The position numbers and the translations under genes are program-made. From positions 1 through 32,793 of the forward strand of contig PWRF01000045.1 in NCBI GenBank assembly GCA_003556325.1: a DNA stretch of 32,793 nucleotides, given 5' to 3'. Under the pieces are notes generated by a model. The model searched no databases. It saw only the letters and a list, made by a program, of their open reading frames with translations, and was not told the DNA's origin. Shown here piece after piece: positions 1-7,636 of this stretch; the stretch's first letter is position 1; every line of letters starts with the position of its first letter. The stretch is from Bacteroidales bacterium (lineage in GTDB: Bacteria > Bacteroidota > Bacteroidia > Bacteroidales > UBA7960).

Positions 1-2
1 AA

Positions 3-152
3 AGCGGTGATATTTTTACCCTCATTCCTGATTTCCCCAAGGAGGCTTTCAACAAAAGCATGACTATTATCCGGCATGAGCTCATAAAGTACAAGGATGG
101 ACCTGGCCTGTTCGAATCCCACTACCCGCTTCCGGCGTTTGTCGGCCCTTAG
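3..152 (+). CDS. C-terminal fragment of an unidentified protein (cut by left edge)
   Basis: Frame 3 is open from the window edge to a TAG at 150-152 and gives 49 residues ending in HYPLPAFVGP. Composition and codon use look like a real protein end, and no competing frame on either strand is open over the whole stretch. The next gene is on the opposite strand and ends at 239, so this would be the downstream end of a plus-strand gene converging on the flavin reductase. I do not recognise the family. The segment is too short to assign a function, and it could still be chance. Confidence 0.4.
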   Translation, partial: SGDIFTLIPDFPKEAFNKSMTIIRHELIKYKDGPGLFESHYPLPAFVGP

Positions 153-238
153 CACTCTCCGCAGCAGGAAAAGCCTGAACATGTATATGATCCTCCTTAA
201 GAACTTCACTTATTTCTGATTTTAGAACAGGTTGGTTA

Positions 239-757
239 TCAATCTGTTTTCTTTTGCCAGGCCTGAATGATCTCCCCGACATAAAAGCGATGATAATCCT
301 TGGCCGGATAAACTTTTTCAATATCAAAGGCCTGGAAAAAAGCAGGGTCTATGTCGTCAAAATAGATCTTACGGCATTCGAGGATCAACCGTGCTTCCTG
401 AAAGGCAATGCTTTCCGATGGAGTTTGCAGGGCATTAAGACCTTCGATATTCATCTTGTTGAGGTCGCGTCCGCTTGTGGTACCACATATATTCAGTATT
501 TCACGATATTTTTCCTCAAAAAAGGACACTGTGAAGTGTGCATTCTTTTCGACAAATTCGTATGTGTAGCGTTGCGGACGGATAAAAGTAAAGATCACGG
601 GTTTGCGCCAAAGAACACCAGCTGCTCCCCAGCTTGCCGTCATCATATTGTATGCGTCTTTCTGACCAGCCGTTATCAGCATCCAGTCTTTTCCTATCAG
701 TTTGAATACATTGTCGCTGATATCCTCTGTCTGAATGGGTAAAAAAAGTTCCTCCAT
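239..757 (-). CDS. flavin reductase family protein (FMN-binding split barrel)
   Basis: The product is 172 residues, normal for the single-domain flavin reductase/FMN-binding split-barrel family. The N-terminal part has the family pattern of a strand (WMLITAG) followed by a NMMTASWG segment where FMN phosphate and ring contacts usually lie. RPQRYTYEF and an FTVSFF strand follow, and the C-terminal half ends with FYVGEIIQAW. Proteins of this family reduce or bind FMN in the cytoplasm using NAD(P)H; the physiological partner cannot be told from the sequence. It stands alone, starts at an ATG at 757, and has no clear TAnnTTTG box upstream. The upstream neighbour on the plus strand looks like a decayed gene. 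Confidence 0.88.
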   Translation of the reverse strand: MEELFLPIQTEDISDNVFKLIGKDWMLITAGQKDAYNMMTASWGAAGVLWRKPVIFTFIRPQRYTYEFVEKNAHFTVSFFEEKYREILNICGTTSGRDLNKMNIEGLNALQTPSESIAFQEARLILECRKIYFDDIDPAFFQAFDIEKVYPAKDYHRFYVGEIIQAWQKKTD

Positions 758-807
758 AATACATTCTGTTGTGGGTGATAAATTGAGCGCAATTTACTAA
801 AAAATGA

Positions 808-1020
808 GCAATAACAGGAGAGATTGTTTGCGAAACACATTATCAGGCTGCACGTGGTTGGCCTCTTGCAAATTATGAACAATGCTGTAATTTTGAAGTT
901 TATAAAGGAGCGGATGTTGTTCATCTGAAAGATATTCTGGTCCGGACCATCGGTATTTACATGATGGACCCTGTTATCCGGAACACAGTATTTAAATTAC
1001 ATGAAACGCCCATGTTGTAA
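808..1020 (+). pseudogene. start-less 70-codon open frame, possible 3' remnant of a gene
   Basis: After a TGA at 805-807 the frame stays open for 70 codons to a TAA at 1018-1020. It has a protein-like composition, with stretches such as GWPLANYEQCCNFEVYKG and DPVIRNTVFKLHE. There is no ATG, GTG or TTG near its beginning; the first ATG pair is at 961-966, only 18 codons before the stop. A 7-bp hairpin with a T-run begins directly after the stop, as expected at the end of a transcribed gene. I read this as the surviving 3' end of a truncated gene between the flavin reductase and the metallo-hydrolase. The family is not recognised, and a chance open frame is possible. Confidence 0.3.
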
Positions 1021-1047
1021 TTCCCGACCATTCGGGAACAGGATTTT
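1021..1047 (+). terminator. putative intrinsic terminator
   Basis: TTCCCGA (1021-1027) pairs perfectly with TCGGGAA (1032-1038) around a 4-nt loop, and a run of five T follows at 1043-1047. It begins at the base after the stop codon of the 808-1020 open frame, so it fits as that frame's terminator. The gap between stem and T-run (CAGGA) is longer than ideal. Confidence 0.45.
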
Positions 1048-1072
1048 TGACACACAGGAGTATGATTATTTG

Positions 1073-1112
1073 GACGTTTTGACATTTTGACATTTCGACA
1101 GTTCGACAGTTG
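1073..1112 (+). repeat. five tandem copies of an 8-bp unit, consensus GACATTTT
   Basis: Five direct 8-bp units lie end to end: GACGTTTT, GACATTTT, GACATTTC, GACAGTTC, GACAGTTG. The array ends about 70 bp before the start codon of the metallo-hydrolase gene. The same unit occurs in inverted orientation at 3173-3212, again 5' of a gene. The rest of the gap from 758 to 1183 holds only the open-frame remnant and the hairpin noted separately. Confidence 0.85.
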
Positions 1113-1183
1113 CAACACAACCCCTAAACTTTTGACAAGTACATAAACACCTCAATAACAATTAGTTGGAAAAATACAAACAG

Positions 1184-1945
1184 ATGAAAGTTACAGTTCT
1201 GGGTTCGGGTACTTCACAAGGTGTGCCGGTGGTGGGTTGCGATTGCAGGGTTTGCATGAGCCATGATTCGCGCGATAAGCGTTTACGGACTTCCGTTCTG
1301 GTTGAGACAGAAAAAACTGTAATAGTCGTTGATGCCGGGCCCGATTTCCGCCAGCAAATGTTGCGTGCGGGGGTAAGGAAGCTGGATGCTGTGGTGATCA
1401 CGCACAACCATAAGGACCACACCGGCGGACTTGACGATGTGAGGGCATTCAACTGGATACAGAAAAAGCCTATGGATATTTATGCCAGGGAGAGCGTCCT
1501 GGAGTCTGTAAGAAAAGAGTTTTCATATGCTTTTGAAGACGACAAATATCCGGGCGCACCTGAAATTATCCTGCATCCTCTTGGAAGCGGGAGCTTTCAG
1601 ATTGGCGACATGCAGCTGCTTCCCATTCATGCAATGCATCACAAAATGCCCGTTAACGGGTTTCGCATTGGCCGTTTTTCCTACCTTACCGATGCAAATT
1701 ACATTGAACCGCAGGAACTGGATAAGATGAAAGGGTCACGTGTTGTGATCCTCAATGCGCTTCGAAAGGAAAAACACGTATCCCATTTTACCCTTGACGA
1801 GGCTGTATCCATTCTGCAGTACCTGGAGCCGGAGGATGGTTATATAACCCATATAAGTCACCAGATGGGCTTAAGTAAAGAGATAGAGCCAAACCTGCCA
1901 TCCAATATTTCGTTTGCATACGACGGACTGGAAATTACAGTATAA
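1184..1945 (+). CDS. MBL-fold metallo-hydrolase, PhnP-like
   Basis: The 253-residue cytoplasmic protein starts with the GSGTSQGVPVVGCDC signature (residues 7-21) of the PhnP/RNase Z-like metallo-beta-lactamase group. It includes a Cys cluster (C19, C21, C24) that binds a structural zinc in PhnP. The metal-binding motif THNHKDH (H74, H76, D78, H79) is intact, and further ligands are likely H152/H153, D170 and H226. Family members hydrolyse phosphodiester bonds, for example PhnP acting on cyclic ribose phosphates. No phosphonate genes are nearby, so the substrate is open. The ATG at 1184 is chosen because MKVTVLGSGTS is the usual family start; a TTG at 1166 would add six residues. It converges on the PagL-like gene. 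Confidence 0.88.
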   Translation: MKVTVLGSGTSQGVPVVGCDCRVCMSHDSRDKRLRTSVLVETEKTVIVVDAGPDFRQQMLRAGVRKLDAVVITHNHKDHTGGLDDVRAFNWIQKKPMDIYARESVLESVRKEFSYAFEDDKYPGAPEIILHPLGSGSFQIGDMQLLPIHAMHHKMPVNGFRIGRFSYLTDANYIEPQELDKMKGSRVVILNALRKEKHVSHFTLDEAVSILQYLEPEDGYITHISHQMGLSKEIEPNLPSNISFAYDGLEITV

Positions 1946-2005
1946 TACCCCGGGCAAATTTTTTCTGCCGCACAGGCCTGCGGGTAAAGCCCCGCCAGAA
2001 CATGA

Positions 2006-2029
2006 CCACGCCCAAAGGACGTGGGTTTT
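2006..2029 (+). terminator. putative intrinsic terminator between convergent genes
   Basis: CCACGCCC (2006-2013) pairs with GGACGTGG (2017-2024) with one C-A mismatch and an AAA loop, followed by GTTTT. It sits 60 bp after the stop of the metallo-hydrolase gene and before the convergent end of the PagL-like gene at 2060. Confidence 0.5.
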
Positions 2030-2059
2030 CAAGTTAAACTAAGCTCACAGCTGCTTCGA

Positions 2060-3160
2060 TTAAAATGCATAGCCTATCCCCCATTCGATATAATCGGCTC
2101 TTCCGCCGTGTGCTTTAAGGGCAAGGTGGCCAACAATGCCGGGGCGGGTCTGGTATCTGAGCCCTATACGTTTGTATATCAACTGCTCCGGGTCGTAACC
2201 GTAATAGAGGTATGTGCCCAGGTTCAATAGCATCGACAAACGGTTAAATACAATATCGCATGAGGCAAAACCACCGATTCTCATATAGTCGAAATAGTTT
2301 GTGTTGTCATGCTTTTCACGCATTTGTTCTTTGGCATGATCGTCGTAGAACAGGTCAAGGCCCACGCCCCAGCGGGTTCTGAATTTCTTTCTGATGGTCT
2401 GATTGGCAGTAAGGGTTCGGGCAATATAGGTAGGATCTCCGATTGACCTTTCCATCAGGCCAGCTGAGTAGGTTAAAAAAAGTGTTTGGGTTTCTTCATA
2501 CTCCACTTTGTAAGCCTCTTCGTGGCTGTATGTGATAAAATTCGCATCACCCAGGCGGTAGCGCAACCCCATGTTTGCATCCAGCATATTCAATCCGCGG
2601 TTGGGTTTACGGTAGGCACCGTTGGAAAAATGTGTGAACGAAAGTCCCGGTGTCAACCATAAATTTTCGCCGATATGTAAGGAGAGCTTATAGTTCAGGT
2701 TAAAATGAACGTTCCAGGGGGCTCCGATAACCCTGTTCTCAGGGTTTTTAACGGGGTCGTAGTAGGTGTTGAAGTGTGCAAGGCCAAGGGATACTTTGAA
2801 CCTGCGGTGGGTTTTTTGAAACTCGCCAAACATAAACTCCATAAACAGAAACCCGGACCTCACCTCTCCGAGTATGTCAGGGTTTCCCAGGTCGGTAAAT
2901 GAAATACCCAAACCGTAAGACGGCAGGTTGTACACGCGATGCCAGGTCTGGCTGCCTGAAGTTTGCCATCCCAGGTTCAGCTCCAGCATCCTGGCTGGTT
3001 TTCTCGCCTGTTCTTCCAGGTCAGGACGGTGCGGGTATATATACTGGTAATGGAACTGGGCCGAAAAGAACATATGATCGTGGTTTTGCCCGGCATATGT
3101 GTTACTCCCGGCAGCATGGAGCAGGATAATAGCAAATAATATACTGCCAATGTGTTTCAT
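2060..3160 (-). CDS. acyloxyacyl hydrolase / lipid A 3-O-deacylase-like outer membrane protein (PagL family)
   Basis: The product is 366 residues with an N-terminal signal peptide (hydrophobic residues 4-18, likely cleavage after TYAG near residue 24). The remainder alternates amphipathic strands and ends in aromatic GIGYAF, as outer membrane beta-barrels do. The segment SFTHFSNGAYRKPN carries H177-x-S179-N180, matching the catalytic H-x-S-N motif of PagL, which removes the 3-O acyl chain of lipid A at the outer membrane. It is about twice the length of Pseudomonas PagL, but longer Bacteroidota homologues are annotated this way. It is preceded by the inverted 8-bp repeat array at 3173-3212 and has no operon partner. 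The family is fairly sure; the exact substrate is inferred. Confidence 0.78.
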   Translation of the reverse strand: MKHIGSILFAIILLHAAGSNTYAGQNHDHMFFSAQFHYQYIYPHRPDLEEQARKPARMLELNLGWQTSGSQTWHRVYNLPSYGLGISFTDLGNPDILGEVRSGFLFMEFMFGEFQKTHRRFKVSLGLAHFNTYYDPVKNPENRVIGAPWNVHFNLNYKLSLHIGENLWLTPGLSFTHFSNGAYRKPNRGLNMLDANMGLRYRLGDANFITYSHEEAYKVEYEETQTLFLTYSAGLMERSIGDPTYIARTLTANQTIRKKFRTRWGVGLDLFYDDHAKEQMREKHDNTNYFDYMRIGGFASCDIVFNRLSMLLNLGTYLYYGYDPEQLIYKRIGLRYQTRPGIVGHLALKAHGGRADYIEWGIGYAF

Positions 3161-3172
3161 CTGATATTATTG

Positions 3173-3212
3173 TCAAAAAGTCAAAATGTCGAAATGTCGA
3201 AATGTCAAAATA
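3173..3212 (-). repeat. five tandem copies of the 8-bp GACATTTT-type unit, minus orientation
   Basis: On the plus strand five 8-bp units follow each other: TCAAAAAG, TCAAAATG, TCGAAATG, TCGAAATG, TCAAAATA. Read on the minus strand they are the same GACATTTY unit found at 1073-1112. The array ends 12 bp before the start codon of the PagL-like gene and so lies in its leader. The remaining bases up to the end of the next gene at 3336 show no further structure. Confidence 0.85.
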
Positions 3213-3335
3213 ATCATCCTGCTATGTATCAAAATACCGCTGTGGGATTTGGCTTCGCCAGGCTTGCAATTGACCGGCTATTGTGTTTATAATTTGTTGA
3301 AATTTCAAAGCATCGGAAAGCCTGGATTATGGCTG

Positions 3336-5018
3336 CTACTGCTCTATTCTCACCCGTTTCAGCACCAAATGGTTTAAGGGGTTATTGGTCATATTTTTTA
3401 CGTATTTATGTGTAAACCGCATAGACTGATCATAGTAGAGAAACACCTTGGGCGCTTCACTGATGATCAGGCTATCCATCTTGTGATAGATTGCATGGCG
3501 TGCGCTGTCATCTGTTTCTGAAAGTGCCTGCTGATAAAGATAGTCAAAAGCTTCGTTTTGAAAATGTGTATAATTTGGGCCATCGGGTGTCTTGTTCTTG
3601 CTGTAAAAAAGGGCAAGGTAGTTTTCGGCGTCCGGGTAATCGGCAATCCAGGAGCCTCTGAAGAAAGGGGCATCTGTGTTCGCCATCATTTCGCGCAACG
3701 TTGCAGGAGGCATAACATCAATATCCATGGTGATCCCTATTCCAGACAACTCAAACTGGATGTACTGGGCAATATCCTGGTAAGCCTGGGTTGTATGCAG
3801 TGTAATACCCGGCAATCCGACACCACCCGGATATCCTGCTTCTTCAAGCAAACGAAGGGCTTTTTCCGGATCGTATGTGTACCCACCCGTATTTTCCGTA
3901 AAGCCAGGCATGCCGACAGGCACAAAGCCGGCATGGGCAGGTGTGCCGATGTTGTTTCTCATAAACCGCAACATCTTCTCCCTGTCAAAGCCATAGTTGA
4001 CAGCCCGGCGGATCTTCACAGATCTCATGGGCCAGTCGTCGGGCACCTTCTCCTTGTTCATGACCATGCCGAGGTATTCGGAGTTCAGAAAGGGCATTGT
4101 GATCATCACCAGGTTGTCCTGGTGGCGGGGCTGCAACTCACCATCGGGAGTAAGGAGTTCATCCTGGTAGCTGGGATCTGTCCGGGTGAGCAGGTCGAGG
4201 TTTCCCTGGATGAATTCGAGAAAAGCTGTTTGACGATCCTGTATAAAACGGATTGATACAGCATCGAGGTATGGCAGGCGCTTATCCCCATCGAATTCAA
4301 AATACTTTTCGTTTTTCCTGTACACAAGTTTAACTCCCTCTTTCCAATAGGCAAAGTGAAAAGGACCGGTGCCAACCGGGTTACGGCGAAAATCGCGACC
4401 GTATTTTTCGACAGCCTCACGGGGTACCACGGAGCAATACTGCATAGCCAGCAAAGAGAGGAAAGGCGGGAACGGCCGCTCCAGGCGGATCCTGAGCAAG
4501 GTGTCGTTTGGCGCTGTAACATTCAGGCTCCCGTCGGGCTTTCGTGCAACCGGGTTCATGACCCATGATCCGGGAGGGTTTAAGGAAGTGGAAATCAGCC
4601 TGTTTAAGCTATACACGAAATCTTCTGCCCTCACAAGCCGTCCTTCCCCGCCGGTAAAACATGGGTTGTCATGAAAATAAACATCCTCACGCAAGCTGAA
4701 GGTATACAGCAACCCGTCGTCTGAGATCTCCCAGCTGCGGGCGATGGCAGGCCGCACCTCAAGCTGCTCGTCAAGCTCAACAAGACCGTTAAAAAGCTGT
4801 GCCACAGCCCATATGTTGGCCTGGTTGCGGGCAAAGACCGGATCCAGCGAAGTGATGTTCTGATCCTCATTATACCGCAGAACGGTCATATCGCCAGTAT
4901 CCTCAAAGGCCGGCCCGCAAGAAGCCATCAGCGCAGCAAAGAAAAAAACCACCAGGGCAAAGCGACCCCTTTTTATTTTCAGAAAACTGATCCTGCCGGT
5001 GTTCGCAAGGCGCTTCAT
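3336..5018 (-). CDS. ABC transporter solute-binding lipoprotein, family 5 (peptide/nickel/oligosaccharide type)
   Basis: The 560-residue protein has a lipoprotein signal peptide with lipobox LMASCG and matches the SBP_bac_5 (OppA/DppA) layout. The conserved early segment ITSLDPVFARNQANIW is followed by a SWEISDDGLLYTFSLREDVYFHD motif region, then NPVGTGPF, the RRAVNYGFDREKM motif and AGYPGG. The C-terminal lobe carries WIADYPDAENYLALFYS. Such proteins capture peptides or similar solutes outside the inner membrane and deliver them to an ABC permease. No permease or ATPase genes are adjacent, so it is an orphan here. The ATG at 5018 is preferred over an in-frame TTG six codons upstream. The TTAAGG array lies in its leader. 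Confidence 0.88.
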   Translation of the reverse strand: MKRLANTGRISFLKIKRGRFALVVFFFAALMASCGPAFEDTGDMTVLRYNEDQNITSLDPVFARNQANIWAVAQLFNGLVELDEQLEVRPAIARSWEISDDGLLYTFSLREDVYFHDNPCFTGGEGRLVRAEDFVYSLNRLISTSLNPPGSWVMNPVARKPDGSLNVTAPNDTLLRIRLERPFPPFLSLLAMQYCSVVPREAVEKYGRDFRRNPVGTGPFHFAYWKEGVKLVYRKNEKYFEFDGDKRLPYLDAVSIRFIQDRQTAFLEFIQGNLDLLTRTDPSYQDELLTPDGELQPRHQDNLVMITMPFLNSEYLGMVMNKEKVPDDWPMRSVKIRRAVNYGFDREKMLRFMRNNIGTPAHAGFVPVGMPGFTENTGGYTYDPEKALRLLEEAGYPGGVGLPGITLHTTQAYQDIAQYIQFELSGIGITMDIDVMPPATLREMMANTDAPFFRGSWIADYPDAENYLALFYSKNKTPDGPNYTHFQNEAFDYLYQQALSETDDSARHAIYHKMDSLIISEAPKVFLYYDQSMRFTHKYVKNMTNNPLNHLVLKRVRIEQ

Positions 5019-5048
5019 CTTTTTAAAAATTATCAAAACTCACAAATT

Positions 5049-5161
5049 CCTTAATCTTAACCTTAACCTTAACCTTACCTTAACCTTAACCTTACCTTAA
5101 ACCTTAACCTTAACCTTAACCTTAACCTTAACCTTAACCTTAACCTTAACCTTAACCTTAG
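5049..5161 (-). repeat. telomere-like hexamer array (TTAAGG on minus strand, CCTTAA on plus)
   Basis: About 19 tandem units of CCTTAA fill 113 bp. The part from 5102 to 5155 is nine perfect copies; the left part includes TCTTAA, two 5-bp CCTTA units and one 7-bp CCTTAAA unit. The array fills most of the 210-bp gap between the end of purL and the start of the solute-binding protein gene, beginning 31 bp upstream of that gene's ATG. Perfect hexamer arrays of this length are prone to slippage. Confidence 0.93.
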
Positions 5162-5162
5162 C

Positions 5163-5215
5163 CTTCTTGCTTCTTACTTTTTACTTTTTACTACTTACTA
5201 CTTACTTCTTACTTC
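5163..5215 (-). repeat. degenerate AGTAAGAAGTAAGTAG-type tract downstream of purL
   Basis: The plus strand reads as imperfect repeats of CTTACTT / CTTCTTACTTTTTACTACTT. On the minus strand this is an AAGTAAGAAGTAAGTAGTAAG-like tract starting about 13 bp after the purL stop codon. A related tract in the same orientation and relative position follows the GAPDH gene at 21806-21847. Confidence 0.7.
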
Positions 5216-5228
5216 CAATCCCCTGCAC

Positions 5229-7505
5229 TCAACCCTGCCGATCCCCAGCCGGCACCTTCACCGAGTCACCATCCATCATCGCCGGTATCACGCTTTCATA
5301 CAGTTCGTTGAGCTCATCGATACTTCCAAAATCTTCGCCGTCGACGACAGCATTTTTCCCGGTTACTTCTCCGAGAAGAGAAAACTCTAAAGACGAGCTG
5401 GCCAGCAGTTCCGCTAAGTTGCCTTCATCACCGGGTTTCAGTGTAACCACCACCCGGCTTTGCGCCTCGCCAAAGAGGAATGCGTCTTTCCGGATCTCCG
5501 CATCAGTATCGATGGTGAAGCCCAGCCCATTGATCCTGGCAGATTCGAACAGGGTAGTGAACAGCCCTCCATCCGACACATCGTGCGCAGAAACAATAAG
5601 CCCACGGTGAATCAGCTCGCTGAGCACCTGCTGAAGCTCATGTTCTTCATCCAGGTCAAAATAGGGTGCCGGCGAATTTTTCACCTGGTGATAGCTGTAC
5701 AGGTATTCCGAACTGGCGATGTCGTTTCGGGATCTTCCGATGAGATAGATCTGATCCCCTTCGTCCGTAAACGCAATACCTGTCATCCTCTTTTTGTCTT
5801 CAAGGATGCCAAGCATCCCTATCACCGGAGTGGGGAACACAGGTTCTGTTTTGTTGTTTATGGTGGACTGGTTGTAAAAACTTACGTTGCCTCCTGTAAC
5901 GGGGGTGTTGAGTTTTTCGCATGCCGCGCTCATACCTTTTATCGCACCTACAAACTGCCAGTACACATGCGGGTTGTATGGATTCCCGAAATTCAGGCAA
6001 TTGGTGATGGCCAGGGGCCTGCCTCCGCTGCAAACAATATTCCGTGCGCTCTCGGCCACGGCAATGGCACATCCCTTTTCCGGGTCGGCATATACGTAGC
6101 GGGGGTTGCAATCCACCGACAAAGCGAGTGCCTTATTGCTTCCTTTGAGGTTGACAACTCCTGCGTCTGCCTCTTTGTTGGTGCTCATATTTTTAGTGCC
6201 TACCATGGTGTCATACTGGTCAACAACCCATTTTTTTGAAGCAATGTTATGGTTTCCCAGAAGATGTCGTGCCACTTTTTTTATGTCTGCGGGCATGGGG
6301 ACAAGGTCCATGTTAAATGCACGGTTTTTCCGGTAATAGTCCGGTTCATCGTACTGGCGGTCATATACAGGTGCCCCGCCACCCAGCACCAGGGAGCCGG
6401 CGGGTACTTCAGCCACAAGGTCACCCTGCCAGTAATATTTCAGAATGTCGCCTTCGGTCACTTCCCCGATCTGCACGCAGTTGAGGTCCCACTTGTCAAA
6501 CACCTCCGTCACCTCTTTCTCCCTGCCTTTTTTCACCACTACCAGCATACGCTCCTGGCTTTCGCTCAGCAGGATCTCAAAGGGTTGCATGTTTTTCTGG
6601 CGCAGAGGGACCTTGTCGAGATGTATGATCATACCGTGTTTCCCTTTTGCCGACATCTCCGATGTTGAGCAGGTGATACCGGCAGCCCCCATGTCCTGCA
6701 TCCCGACGACGGCTCCTGTTTTGATCACCTCCAGGGTGGCTTCCAGCAGAAGTTTTTCCTGGAAAGGATCCCCTACCTGCACCGCCGGGATCTTGTCGGC
6801 CGATGCTTCTGTTATATCCTCGGAGGCAAAAGTGGCCCCGTGAATACCGTCTTTCCCGGTTGAGGAGCCTACGATAAAGACAGGGTTTCCTTTACCGTAT
6901 GAAGTTGCAGAAATGGTGTTCCCTTTCCTGACCACCCCCACAGACATGGCATTCACCAACGGATTGGTATTGTAACAATCGTCAAAAAACACCTCTCCCC
7001 CGACAACGGGTACACCAAACGCATTTCCATAGTCGCCGATACCTTTGACAACACCTTTCATGAGCCACTTTGTACGTTCCCGGGAAGGATTGCCAAAACG
7101 CAGGGAGTTCAGCTGGGCAATGGGGCGTGCCCCCATGGTAAAAATATCGCGATTGATACCTCCGACGCCTGTGGCAGCTCCCTGGTAAGGCTCAAGAGCC
7201 GAAGGGTGGTTGTGCGACTCAATTTTAAATGCGCAAGCCAGGCCATCGCCCAGGTCTACAAGCCCTGCATTTTCGTCACCGGCCTCGGCAAGTAAATGCT
7301 CACCCTTGCGGGGAAGGGTTTTAAGCCACTTTATTGAATTTTTATACGAACAATGTTCCGACCACATTACCGAATAGATGCTCAGCTCGGTGAAGTTCGG
7401 CTCCCTGCCGAGGTATTCCCTGATCATGTCGTACTCCTCCGGAAGAAGTCCTAACTTTTTTGCTGTTTCAAAGTTCGATGCGTGACCCGTAGTTTTTTCA
7501 TCCAT
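5229..7505 (-). CDS. purL: phosphoribosylformylglycinamidine synthase subunit PurL
   Basis: The 758-residue protein is full-length for the small, Bacillus-type PurL. It catalyses the ATP-dependent amidation of FGAR to FGAM in purine synthesis, using ammonia supplied by PurQ through PurS. The N-terminal segment [13 protein letters not shown] carries the catalytic His (H51). [21 protein letters not shown] and the [13 protein letters not shown] region mark the first AIRS-type half, and NCLNFGNP and [10 protein letters not shown] the second. Neither purS nor purQ is in the window. A perfect TAnnTTTG box lies 26 bp upstream of the ATG, so the gene is probably transcribed on its own. Confidence 0.96.
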   Translation of the reverse strand: MDEKTTGHASNFETAKKLGLLPEEYDMIREYLGREPNFTELSIYSVMWSEHCSYKNSIKWLKTLPRKGEHLLAEAGDENAGLVDLGDGLACAFKIESHNHPSALEPYQGAATGVGGINRDIFTMGARPIAQLNSLRFGNPSRERTKWLMKGVVKGIGDYGNAFGVPVVGGEVFFDDCYNTNPLVNAMSVGVVRKGNTISATSYGKGNPVFIVGSSTGKDGIHGATFASEDITEASADKIPAVQVGDPFQEKLLLEATLEVIKTGAVVGMQDMGAAGITCSTSEMSAKGKHGMIIHLDKVPLRQKNMQPFEILLSESQERMLVVVKKGREKEVTEVFDKWDLNCVQIGEVTEGDILKYYWQGDLVAEVPAGSLVLGGGAPVYDRQYDEPDYYRKNRAFNMDLVPMPADIKKVARHLLGNHNIASKKWVVDQYDTMVGTKNMSTNKEADAGVVNLKGSNKALALSVDCNPRYVYADPEKGCAIAVAESARNIVCSGGRPLAITNCLNFGNPYNPHVYWQFVGAIKGMSAACEKLNTPVTGGNVSFYNQSTINNKTEPVFPTPVIGMLGILEDKKRMTGIAFTDEGDQIYLIGRSRNDIASSEYLYSYHQVKNSPAPYFDLDEEHELQQVLSELIHRGLIVSAHDVSDGGLFTTLFESARINGLGFTIDTDAEIRKDAFLFGEAQSRVVVTLKPGDEGNLAELLASSSLEFSLLGEVTGKNAVVDGEDFGSIDELNELYESVIPAMMDGDSVKVPAGDRQG

Positions 7506-7530
7506 AACAAATACTTTCTTTAAGAACAGG

Positions 7531-7538
7531 CAAAAATA
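7531..7538 (-). promoter_or_regulatory. Bacteroidota -7 box of purL
   Basis: The minus strand reads TATTTTTG, a full match to TAnnTTTG, 26 bp before the purL ATG. I do not see a convincing -33 TTTG at 19-21 bp spacing, so the promoter call rests on the -7 box and its position. Confidence 0.5.
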
Positions 7539-7636
7539 CGTAACTAATAGACAGGCTCATAATAAAAATGCATCTGTATCTGACAGCATCCGGCCACATA
7601 CGCCGCCCAGGCAGGCCATAGGCGGTTGCAGACTCT

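Noticed and set aside
105-128. tRNA T-loop-like text TTCGAATCCC
   Set aside because: The bases flanking it do not pair as a T-stem and there are no anticodon or acceptor arms upstream; it lies inside an open protein frame.
1073-3212. Mobile element bounded by inverted octamer arrays
   Set aside because: The arrays are degenerate tandem repeats rather than defined terminal inverted repeats, there is no transposase between them, and the enclosed genes look like ordinary chromosomal genes.
3558-4256. 232-codon plus-strand open frame
   Set aside because: Antisense to the solute-binding lipoprotein gene; its Cys/His-rich odd composition is typical of a shadow frame.
5049-5161. CRISPR array
   Set aside because: The units are contiguous 6-bp repeats without spacers, and there are no cas genes in the window.
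5049-5161. Real linear-chromosome telomere
   Set aside because: The array is internal, flanked by intact same-strand genes on both sides, and is not paired with a telomere resolvase gene or terminal hairpin.
5460-6239. 259-codon plus-strand open frame
   Set aside because: It lies fully antisense to purL, which is complete with all motifs. The translation has no family features.
7580-7636. Terminator after the alpha/beta hydrolase gene (CCGCC...GGCGG)
   Set aside because: Only a 5-bp stem with a 13-nt loop and no T-run on the transcribed strand.
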